Source: Paucihalobacter sp036825875 (GTDB taxonomy: Bacteria > Bacteroidota > Bacteroidia > Flavobacteriales > Flavobacteriaceae). Taken from it: a stretch of 64,000 bases of DNA. The notes below the pieces were generated by a model. The model did no database searches. It saw only the letters and a program-made list of their open reading frames with translations, and was not told where the DNA came from. Positions 51,209 through 58,372 of this stretch are shown here, piece by piece (position 1 is the first letter of the stretch; each line of letters begins with the position of its first letter). The stretch covers positions 1 to 64,000 of the forward strand of contig NZ_DAISXK010000008.1 in assembly GCF_036825875.1 (NCBI RefSeq), written 5' to 3'. Both the position numbers and the translations under genes were made by a program.

Positions 51209-52693
51209 CTACATCCAATTTTTACCACTCGTTTCAACTCTGTAAATCAAATAATTTAATATTGCTTTGGCGCGCTCTTGTTCAATATAGGAAATTGAAA
51301 TCTTTCCTGATGCAGTATAAACAAGCACACTAGCCACTTTACGCCGTTTCATAAATATGGACTGCCTCATTTCAACCGACTGGATTTTATGGTGTTGAAC
51401 GATCTCAGTTTTGGTTTCAATAAATCCGCTACCCACTACTAAATATTGGTCGTCAATACTATAAAAAGCCTTTCTGTATGAAATTTTTAAAAAGGCTAAT
51501 ACGATTAAAGCTCCTAAAATGTTCACGAACCATAAATTAAGGAATTCAGCGAAATACACTAGTAAGTTTAAAATCAACAAAATGATAACACTTCTGATTG
51601 CTTTAACTCGCACGAAGTAAAATGTTGGTTTAAATTGATCGGCAATCGTGGAATAGCTCGTGTAAATTTTATTGACCAAATACCAGAGCTGGGTTTTATC
51701 TAAGGCAATAATAGAAAGGTTCTGTGCCTTTTTTTTATCAATCATAGCTTGCTTTACCTCCAATGTATTCAATCCAAAATACCGCTTTAGTCGGTTGTTG
51801 GTGATGATAACTTTTTGAATTCTGCTTGGTGAAAGGTTGAGCGAAATTTTGTTGAGTAAACCTTTGGATATTTCTATTGTTTTGTCGTGTTCAATCACTT
51901 GTAAATTGAAGTTGACAACAAGTGTTTTTAGCAGCGAAAAGAAAAAAGCTAACAACAGAAAAACTATCAGAATTAAAATATTAAATAGAATGATGGAAAA
52001 AACAGCTGCGGATTGCGTCTCTATATTGTCAATAAATTCATTTTCTATTTCCAAATCGTTAAAAAGGTCTTTAAACTGAAAATAAATACCTGATATAAAG
52101 GCTAAAATAATAGCCAGACTTTTTAGGTGGTTTTGCCCGATGCCTTCCAAAAGTAATTTTTTTGCTGATACTTTGTAGTAAACACGAGATTCTGGAATGC
52201 TTTCAAAGGTTTCGGAAATCTCAGATAACAATGCTTTTTTTAATGCCAAAGCCATAGGTCTGCTGAGTGCTTTTATCTCGATTTCGGATTGGTCATCGCC
52301 AGCCGTTTCTATTGAAAATGAAACCACGTTAATAAATTGTTGCAGTAAATTTTGTTTTATGTGAATGTTCTGAATTTTAGAATTTGGTATTAAAATGCTT
52401 TCTTTATTAAGAATTCCTTTGTCCAGATGAAAGCCTTCTGAAGACACATAAAATTTAAAATACCAATACTTTAAAATTGAAAATACTAGAAAGAACAGCA
52501 GTAAGGCCAATAAGTATAAAATAAGCTGAACTGCACTCAACCCCAAAATACTACCTTTCCTTACAATTCCAACGCCGATTACAATAAAGAGCGCAAAACT
52601 TTGCCTTAAAAATTTAAATAATTGAAACCCAAAAATTATAACAATTCCTTTAACAGATTGTCTTATTGGCGTTGAAAAATCAAAGTTGGTCAT
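51209..52693 (-). CDS. Bacterial PH-domain membrane protein (YdbT-like)
   Basis: A 494-residue membrane protein with hydrophobic segments at about 12-60, 190-260 and 370-405, each pair followed by a bPH2 domain of about 70-100 residues (FHLDKGILNKESILIPNSKI; EIVQHHKIQSVEMRQSIFMKR). This triple-domain layout matches YdbT of Bacillus, linked to cell-envelope stress resistance there. The start overlaps the end of the smaller PH-domain gene by 14 bases, so the pair is co-translated as in the ydbS-ydbT pair. Confidence 0.85.
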   Translation of the reverse strand: MTNFDFSTPIRQSVKGIVIIFGFQLFKFLRQSFALFIVIGVGIVRKGSILGLSAVQLILYLLALLLFFLVFSILKYWYFKFYVSSEGFHLDKGILNKESILIPNSKIQNIHIKQNLLQQFINVVSFSIETAGDDQSEIEIKALSRPMALALKKALLSEISETFESIPESRVYYKVSAKKLLLEGIGQNHLKSLAIILAFISGIYFQFKDLFNDLEIENEFIDNIETQSAAVFSIILFNILILIVFLLLAFFFSLLKTLVVNFNLQVIEHDKTIEISKGLLNKISLNLSPSRIQKVIITNNRLKRYFGLNTLEVKQAMIDKKKAQNLSIIALDKTQLWYLVNKIYTSYSTIADQFKPTFYFVRVKAIRSVIILLILNLLVYFAEFLNLWFVNILGALIVLAFLKISYRKAFYSIDDQYLVVGSGFIETKTEIVQHHKIQSVEMRQSIFMKRRKVASVLVYTASGKISISYIEQERAKAILNYLIYRVETSGKNWM

Positions 52694-53195
52694 TGATCTT
52701 TGTAGTTAAAAACGCATTAATTTTTTGTGCAGTTTCTTTAGATAAGCCACTTATAAACAAATCGCTACCTGTGGCACCAGCGGTGTAAATTTTAAGGGTA
52801 GATAGTTGTAGTTTTCGTTCTAAAAAGCTACAGGAAATCTCGGTGTGTTGAATTCTAACAAAAGGTACGGTTGTAAAAGAATTCAGCAATAAACCCTCGG
52901 TGTATATGATATCGTGTTCACGCAATGCGTAACGCCGTTTAGGAAAACTCAAAAACGTATATATACAACTAATAACAAGAAGTGCTATCAAAGTCGCGAT
53001 GGCTGTCCAGAAATAAAACATCCAACCTTCGAAATTGGTTATAAAACCGATAGTGATTACTGCAATTAAAGGAAACAAAAACCCAAGTAATCTATTAAAT
53101 AATAAGATATACAAATACGAACGTTCAACCTTTTCTAAATTGAGGTTATCAATATTTGGTATCGAAAGGGCATCTATTTGTGGATTGTTAAACAT
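52680..53195 (-). CDS. Bacterial PH-domain membrane protein (YdbS-like)
   Basis: A 171-residue protein with two N-terminal membrane segments (about 32-80) and one bPH2 domain (YALREHDIIYTEGLLLNSFT ... VPFVRIQHTEISCSFLERKL). It is the small partner of the YdbT-like protein that overlaps its 3' end. The ATG at 53195 is preferred; a TTG ten codons upstream gives an odd extension. It probably forms a membrane complex with its neighbour. Function in Flavobacteria is unknown. Confidence 0.82.
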   Translation of the reverse strand: MFNNPQIDALSIPNIDNLNLEKVERSYLYILLFNRLLGFLFPLIAVITIGFITNFEGWMFYFWTAIATLIALLVISCIYTFLSFPKRRYALREHDIIYTEGLLLNSFTTVPFVRIQHTEISCSFLERKLQLSTLKIYTAGATGSDLFISGLSKETAQKINAFLTTKINDQL

Positions 53196-53276
53196 AGGTG
53201 TTGTTAAAAATTTTTTACTCAACAAAAGTTTACTTGCAAAGCAATTGTCATGTTATGAATTGAAAATATGAGATTT

Positions 53277-53489
53277 TCAATTCTTTTTAGCTGTCAATTT
53301 CCTTTTTGAGAGAAAGAAGAATACAAATCCCATTACAAATAAAAAAATAAGATATTTAATATTTAAAAATTTAAAATCTTCATAAATTAAATAATCAAAA
53401 AACATTAGAACTATGGTTGCGACTAATCCAGTGATAATTTCAGACAACAGGGATTTTTTAATAATATCTTTTTGTTCTTGGGTTTTCAT
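53277..53489 (-). CDS. Small two-helix membrane protein
   Basis: A 70-residue protein with two hydrophobic stretches (IITGLVATIVLMFFDYLI and YLIFLFVMGFVFFFLSK) and a Lys-rich end. Its start overlaps the stop of the CCG-domain gene (ATGA), so it is in that operon. No family recognised; it may anchor or assist the neighbouring heterodisulfide-reductase-like proteins. Confidence 0.65.
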   Translation of the reverse strand: MKTQEQKDIIKKSLLSEIITGLVATIVLMFFDYLIYEDFKFLNIKYLIFLFVMGFVFFFLSKRKLTAKKN

Positions 53490-54277
53490 AAATCCTGCGC
53501 ATTCGCAATTAACTCCGCAACATCCATCACTTTAATTTGGCCTTCTTTTTCCTTGTTTTTTACACCATCGGTCATCATGGTGTTGCAAAATGGGCAACCA
53601 GCGGCAATAATATCAGGTTGAATTTCTAAAGCTTGTTCGGTTCGTTCTATATTGACTTCTTTATTACCAGGTTCGGCATCTTTAAACATTTGAGCTCCGC
53701 CAGCGCCACAGCACAAACCGCGACTTTTGCAGGATTTCATTTCAACCAATTCGGCATCTAACTTTCTTATTAAATCGCGTGGTGCTTCATAAACATTGTT
53801 GGCTCGACCCAAATAACACGGATCGTGAAAAGTAATGCGCTTGCCTTTAAATTGGCCACCTTCTATGGTTAGTCTGCCTTCGTCTAACAAATTCTTTAAA
53901 AATTGCGTGTGGTGCATCACCTTGTATTCACCACCAAGCGAAGGATATTCGTTTTTTAAGGTATTAAAACAATGCGGACAGGTAGTTACAACAGTTTTAA
54001 TTTTGTAAGCGTTTAACACTTCAATATTGGTGACGGCTTGCATTTGGAATAAAAACTCGTTGCCAGAACGTTTGGCTGGATCTCCAGTGCAACTTTCCTC
54101 AGTACCGAGTACCGCGAAATTTACATTGGCGCGATTGAGTAACTTCACAAATGCTTTGGTAATTTTTTTAGCTCTATCATCAAAACTTCCTGCGCAACCA
54201 ACCCAAAAAAGGACTTCAGGTTGCTTACCTTCGGCCATAAGTTGCGCCATAGTTGGCACTTTTAATTGTTCGCTCAT
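53486..54277 (-). CDS. CCG-domain Fe-S protein, heterodisulfide reductase B-like
   Basis: A 263-residue protein with two Cys-rich (CCG) domains: CPHCFNTLKNEYPSLG in the first and KSRGLCCGAGGAQMF plus AAGCPFCNTMMTDG in the second. CCG domains bind unusual 4Fe-4S clusters in HdrB, GlpC and LutA. It probably accepts electrons from the membrane Fe-S protein encoded at 54781 and acts on a thiol/disulfide or organic-acid partner. A HAD gene (54290) lies between the two halves; all face left with small gaps, so they form one operon. Confidence 0.87.
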   Translation of the reverse strand: MSEQLKVPTMAQLMAEGKQPEVLFWVGCAGSFDDRAKKITKAFVKLLNRANVNFAVLGTEESCTGDPAKRSGNEFLFQMQAVTNIEVLNAYKIKTVVTTCPHCFNTLKNEYPSLGGEYKVMHHTQFLKNLLDEGRLTIEGGQFKGKRITFHDPCYLGRANNVYEAPRDLIRKLDAELVEMKSCKSRGLCCGAGGAQMFKDAEPGNKEVNIERTEQALEIQPDIIAAGCPFCNTMMTDGVKNKEKEGQIKVMDVAELIANAQDL

Positions 54278-54289
54278 GCGTAATTTTAT

Positions 54290-54736
54290 TTAATCGTGCT
54301 GACCATCATCAAACACTTGAATGGTCACATTTTTATCTACTAAATCTGTGAATTTTCCTTTATATCTCGTTGCTTTCACTAGGTGATTATCAATCCAATG
54401 GTAATTGCCACCTCTCGGTTTACCCATTAACAAACTATGATATTTAAAACCGTGTTTGTTCAACCAAATTTCAGTGTACTCTCGATGTGCTTCTGTTCTT
54501 GAGGTGAAGAAACAAATCATGTGACCTTCGTCGTACCACTTGTTGCAGGTTGCTAAAGCATCTGGATAAACTTCGGCGGTAAGCATGCGTTCTGGTTCCT
54601 CATTTGGAATGTCTTCTCCAATTGTACCATCGATATCAATTAGATAATTTTTGATGCCTTTAGGTAAAACCGGACTTACCTTTTCGCCTTTTTCAACTTT
54701 TTCGTGTAATAATTTGTCTGCTTCTTCTCTTTTCAT
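54290..54736 (-). CDS. HAD-superfamily phosphatase-like protein
   Basis: A 148-residue protein with the HAD nucleophile motif NYLIDIDGTIGED, the motif-II-like FFTSRTEAHREYTE, Lys in LLMGKPRGGNYHW and a late Asp pair (QVFDDGQHD). This is a minimal HAD fold that should remove phosphate from a small molecule. Homologs are often misnamed phosphoheptose isomerase, for which nothing here gives support. It sits 12 bases from the CCG-domain gene and 44 bases after the membrane Fe-S gene. Confidence 0.82.
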   Translation of the reverse strand: MKREEADKLLHEKVEKGEKVSPVLPKGIKNYLIDIDGTIGEDIPNEEPERMLTAEVYPDALATCNKWYDEGHMICFFTSRTEAHREYTEIWLNKHGFKYHSLLMGKPRGGNYHWIDNHLVKATRYKGKFTDLVDKNVTIQVFDDGQHD

Positions 54737-54780
54737 AATCGCTTGCTCTTGTAATGATTTTAGGTTGGTTTTTTAATTTT

Positions 54781-56091
54781 CTAATTTTCGTTTGCCCAAT
54801 TCAGCCTGTCCATTTGGTTGTATGGCCATGGAGCACCGTTGTTCTCAACATTGGTCATCATATTGTTTAATTCCATTGGTGCCGCACTTTGTTCCATCAC
54901 TAAATATCTGCGCATGTCTATAATTATAGATAACGGATTAATACTTACCGGACAAGCTTCGACGCAGGCATTGCAACTGGTGCAAGCCCATAATTCTTCA
55001 GGTGTAATATAATCGTTGAGTAATTGTTTACCATCGTCTTTAAATGTACCACCATTGGCATCGATATTCTTACCTACTTCCTCTAGCCTATCACGCGTAT
55101 CCATCATTATTTTTCTAGGCGATAATTTTTTACCAGTTTGGTTAGCCGGACATTCACTGGTGCATCGGCCACATTCAGTGCAGGTGTATGCATTGAGTAA
55201 TTGTACCCAGTTCAAGTCGGAAACATCACTTGCGCCAAATTTTGCAGGTACGGCGTCTGGATTTGCTGGTGCGGCAAATGGATCGGCATTAGGATCCATC
55301 ATTAACTTTACTTCGGCAGTTACTGACTCTAAATTGTCGAGCTCTCCTTTTGGTTTTAAGTTTCCAAAATAAGTATTAGGAAACGCTAACAAAATGTGCA
55401 AGTGTTTTGAAAAGTATAGATAATTTAAAAAGATTAAAATACCTATGATGTGCAGCCACCAAGCAGAGCGTTCGATTATATGAATGGTACCTTCAGAAAA
55501 ACCGCTAAACCAATGTGCTATAAATTGACTTACAAGGTTACCTGAATTCATTTCCTGAAAAGGAATATCTGTTGCATTCATTGTAAGAAATAAACACATT
55601 AATACAACTTCAAAATATAAAATGATATTGCCGTCGTTTTCAGGCCAACCCTTCATTTCGGCACTCATAAAACGTTTTAGTTTTATAATGTTTCTTCTAA
55701 GCCAAAATACAATCACCGCTAATAAGACTAATACGGCAAGTACCTCAAACGAGGCTATAAACACCCCGTAAAGCGTTTCGCCCAAAACACCTAAAAAAAT
55801 ACGATGCGTTCCGAAAAGTCCATCTATTATAATTTCTAAAACCTCAAGATTTATAATTACAAAACCAACATAAACAATGATATGCATTATTCCGGCTACA
55901 GGTCGTACAACCATTTTACTTTGACCTAAAGCAATACGAGCCATGTTATTGAAACGCTGTTTTTTATGGTCACTAACATCCACATCGCGACCTAATTTGA
56001 TATTTCGGATAAGTTTTTTAACGTTGTTTCCAAAATAGCCAAGCCCTAAAAGGAGCGCAATTGCAAATAAAATATTGGGTAAATACTGCAT
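54781..56091 (-). CDS. Membrane Fe-S oxidoreductase (HdrC/GlpC-like with cytochrome-b-type membrane domain)
   Basis: A 436-residue protein with about five membrane segments in the first 255 residues and two 4Fe-4S motifs after: CTECGRCTSECPA and CTSCNACVEACPV. Membrane His residues (MHIIVYVGFV, LHIIGILIF) may bind heme, as in NarI/HdrE. It is likely the electron-carrying membrane partner of the CCG protein at 53486, moving electrons between quinone and a cytosolic substrate. Its partner gene carries the CCG domains, so this is a split version of HdrDE. MlaD lies six bases upstream. Confidence 0.87.
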   Translation of the reverse strand: MQYLPNILFAIALLLGLGYFGNNVKKLIRNIKLGRDVDVSDHKKQRFNNMARIALGQSKMVVRPVAGIMHIIVYVGFVIINLEVLEIIIDGLFGTHRIFLGVLGETLYGVFIASFEVLAVLVLLAVIVFWLRRNIIKLKRFMSAEMKGWPENDGNIILYFEVVLMCLFLTMNATDIPFQEMNSGNLVSQFIAHWFSGFSEGTIHIIERSAWWLHIIGILIFLNYLYFSKHLHILLAFPNTYFGNLKPKGELDNLESVTAEVKLMMDPNADPFAAPANPDAVPAKFGASDVSDLNWVQLLNAYTCTECGRCTSECPANQTGKKLSPRKIMMDTRDRLEEVGKNIDANGGTFKDDGKQLLNDYITPEELWACTSCNACVEACPVSINPLSIIIDMRRYLVMEQSAAPMELNNMMTNVENNGAPWPYNQMDRLNWANEN

Positions 56092-56097
56092 TATATA

Positions 56098-57054
56098 TTA
56101 ATTATCGGATTCTTGAACCTCATTTCCTTGCGCATCATATTGTTTAGCTCTCTTTCCGAATAAAGAAAAATGCACATAACGTTTGGGGTTGAGTTTCATA
56201 TCTTCAAGAAGCTGTTCCAATTGCAAAGATGCACCTTGTAAATTATCGTACAAGTTATCGTCTTTTAGCAATTTACCTACCGATCCTTCACCGCGTTCCA
56301 GGGAGGAAATGATGGCATTCATGGCAACTAATGTACTGTCTAGATTATTGATTGTCTTAGAAATTTGGACGTTTTGTAAATCTTCAGACAGTAGTTTTAA
56401 ATTTTCACTAGTGGTCCCAAAATTATCAACCAACAATGTGATTTTATCGTCATTTTGTCGAACTACTGATTGAATTGATTCTGATAAAGCTCTAAAAGAC
56501 TTTAAGGTAGTGTTTAATTCAGCGATGGTTTGTTTAATTCCTCTTTCAGAATTATCAGATATTAATTCATTTAAATTTACAAATAACGTATCTGCCGACC
56601 TAATTGAGCTATCCAAATCGGAACTCAGGCCCGTAAAATTTTGTTTTAATGACGTTATTAAGCCTGGTTGTATTTCCGATTCAAGAATGTCGCCATCCTT
56701 GGCATAATCATAATCGTTTGCCGTAATAACGGCTAATGCATTGCCACCCATTAAACCAGTTTCATAAAGTCTAATAATACTGTTTTTAGAAAATTGTAAT
56801 TTCGGATCGACAGTAAAGGCAACCCGTGTTTTACCGGTTTCAAACATATACTTTATTTCGGTAACCTTACCTACACTATTTCCTTTTATGGTTACTGATG
56901 AGGCAGTGCTTAACGCATTGTAATCAAATTCGGTGTAGTAAGTGTTTGAAGATGAAAATAAATCTTCACCTTTTAAAAAGCTGAATAAATATATGAAAAG
57001 AAAAATACCTGAAATTACCAGAATGGCGGCTTTAATTTCTCGTGAGATTTTCAA
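56098..57054 (-). CDS. MCE-family lipid-binding protein (MlaD-like)
   Basis: A 318-residue protein with one membrane anchor (AAILVISGIFLFIYLFSFL, about 9-27) and an MCE domain next (YTEFDYNALSTASSVTIKGN, VGKVTEIKYM, RLYETGLMGGNALAV). The long helical tail (about 120-290) can form a periplasmic tunnel. MCE proteins carry phospholipids between membranes; the Mla permease genes are not beside it. The start is a TTG at 57054, the only sensible one. It is transcribed toward the Fe-S oxidoreductase genes, six bases away, so they share a transcript. Confidence 0.88.
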   Translation of the reverse strand: MKISREIKAAILVISGIFLFIYLFSFLKGEDLFSSSNTYYTEFDYNALSTASSVTIKGNSVGKVTEIKYMFETGKTRVAFTVDPKLQFSKNSIIRLYETGLMGGNALAVITANDYDYAKDGDILESEIQPGLITSLKQNFTGLSSDLDSSIRSADTLFVNLNELISDNSERGIKQTIAELNTTLKSFRALSESIQSVVRQNDDKITLLVDNFGTTSENLKLLSEDLQNVQISKTINNLDSTLVAMNAIISSLERGEGSVGKLLKDDNLYDNLQGASLQLEQLLEDMKLNPKRYVHFSLFGKRAKQYDAQGNEVQESDN

Positions 57055-57111
57055 TGTTGATTATTTTTTAATGATTTGAGACAAATTTAGGAATAAAATA
57101 ATAAAGAATCT

Positions 57112-58236
57112 TTAATTTAAAGTTGATTTTAAAGCTTCGTCCAAACTCATCTGATTACCGTCTTTAAATGCTACAATAAATGCTGATTTATAACCTTTTG
57201 AATGTGCTATCTTTAATAACTTTTCAGCATCTGAATGCTCGATTGCTGTGCCGTAATAATACTTGTATAAGTTTCCTATTTTATCTTTACTAATTTTATC
57301 GAGCCCTTTAAAATTATAAGGTTTGATGTCTAAATTTTTTGAGCTCGCCGCTATTTGAACTTTAAATTCTATACCGCTATTGGCAGCAATTCTCTCTTTC
57401 GTTACTTCTTTAGCCTTTTGTATGCTATTTGAAATATTGGTGCCAACGTTAATGTCTAGGGTTTTCTTATACTCTAATAACGCTGTTTCTAAAGCCTTGG
57501 CCATTTCACTTTGACCTTTTTTACTATTTAGGTAAGCGCCTTCACTTTTTGCCGTTAGAAAGCCTAGTTCTACCAAAACACTTGGCATATAAGTATTATG
57601 CATAACCCATAAACTTGCTTGTTTAATACCACGGCTATTGCGTTTTAATTTTTGTGAAAAATTGTCTTCTATTAATCTAGCCAAGAGTACACTTTGGTCC
57701 ATGTATTCTTCTTGCATCAATGCCAATCCAATAGTAGATTCAGGATTGTTAGGGTTAAAACCATCATAATGACTTTCGTAATCTTCCTCAAGAAAAATTA
57801 CTTGATTTTCTTTTTTAGCGACATCAAAATTCCGCTCATTATTAGCAATTCCAAGTACGAATGTTTCGGTGCCGTGTGCTGAAGAATGGTGAGAATTACA
57901 ATGAATGGATACGAATAAATCGGCATCGGCTTTATTGGCAATATTGGCGCGCTCATGTAATTTTAAAAATACATCGGTAGTTCGCGTGTAAATAACTTTG
58001 ATATTTGGATTCTTTTCAAGGGCTTTTCCCAGCAAAAGTGTCACATTCAATGCTATATCTTTTTCCTTGTATCCAGAACCAGGACTTCCTAAATTTCCGG
58101 GATCATGACCACCATGTCCGGCATCTAATACTACTATAAATGGCGCTTGACTATTTTGAGCATCTATTGATGTTGTTAAAAAAAAGGTAAAAGCAAATAC
58201 CCAAAGTACTACAAAAGGTTTATTCGACGTTTTCAT
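57112..58236 (-). CDS. N-acetylmuramoyl-L-alanine amidase with SPOR-like tail
   Basis: A 374-residue exported amidase_3 enzyme that cuts the MurNAc-L-Ala bond of peptidoglycan at division or turnover. The signal is PFVVLWVFAFTFFLTTSIDA. The zinc motifs are VLDAGHGGHDPG (His), Glu in GYKEKDIALNV, SIHCNSHHS (His) and the catalytic Glu in VLVELGFL. The C-terminal 75 residues (FKVQIAASSKNLDI...AFIVAFKDG) look like a SPOR domain, which would bind denuded glycan at septa. I chose the ATG at 58236, eight codons after an alternative start. Divergent from lptD. Confidence 0.9.
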   Translation of the reverse strand: MKTSNKPFVVLWVFAFTFFLTTSIDAQNSQAPFIVVLDAGHGGHDPGNLGSPGSGYKEKDIALNVTLLLGKALEKNPNIKVIYTRTTDVFLKLHERANIANKADADLFVSIHCNSHHSSAHGTETFVLGIANNERNFDVAKKENQVIFLEEDYESHYDGFNPNNPESTIGLALMQEEYMDQSVLLARLIEDNFSQKLKRNSRGIKQASLWVMHNTYMPSVLVELGFLTAKSEGAYLNSKKGQSEMAKALETALLEYKKTLDINVGTNISNSIQKAKEVTKERIAANSGIEFKVQIAASSKNLDIKPYNFKGLDKISKDKIGNLYKYYYGTAIEHSDAEKLLKIAHSKGYKSAFIVAFKDGNQMSLDEALKSTLN

Positions 58237-58291
58237 TGCTGTTATAACGGTAAAACTCACGGTTTATTAATATTTAATAATAATTGTATTA

Positions 58292-58325
58292 TTGCACTTC
58301 ACACAAAAAAATATATGTAATTTTG
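58292..58325 (+). promoter_or_regulatory. Probable promoter of lptD
   Basis: TTG at 58292-58294 and TAATTTTG at 58318-58325 are 23 nt apart, within the flavobacterial range. It predicts a transcript start near 58332, i.e. inside the longest possible lptD reading frame, and favours the downstream TTG start at 58373. Confidence 0.5.
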
Positions 58326-58372
58326 ACTGTTCAAAAACCAAGCCAAGCTTACACAAAAATACATTATTAGCG

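Noticed and set aside
54290..54736. Naming the protein a phosphoheptose isomerase
   Set aside because: The sequence has a HAD nucleophile motif (LIDIDGT) and none of the SIS-domain features of GmhA.
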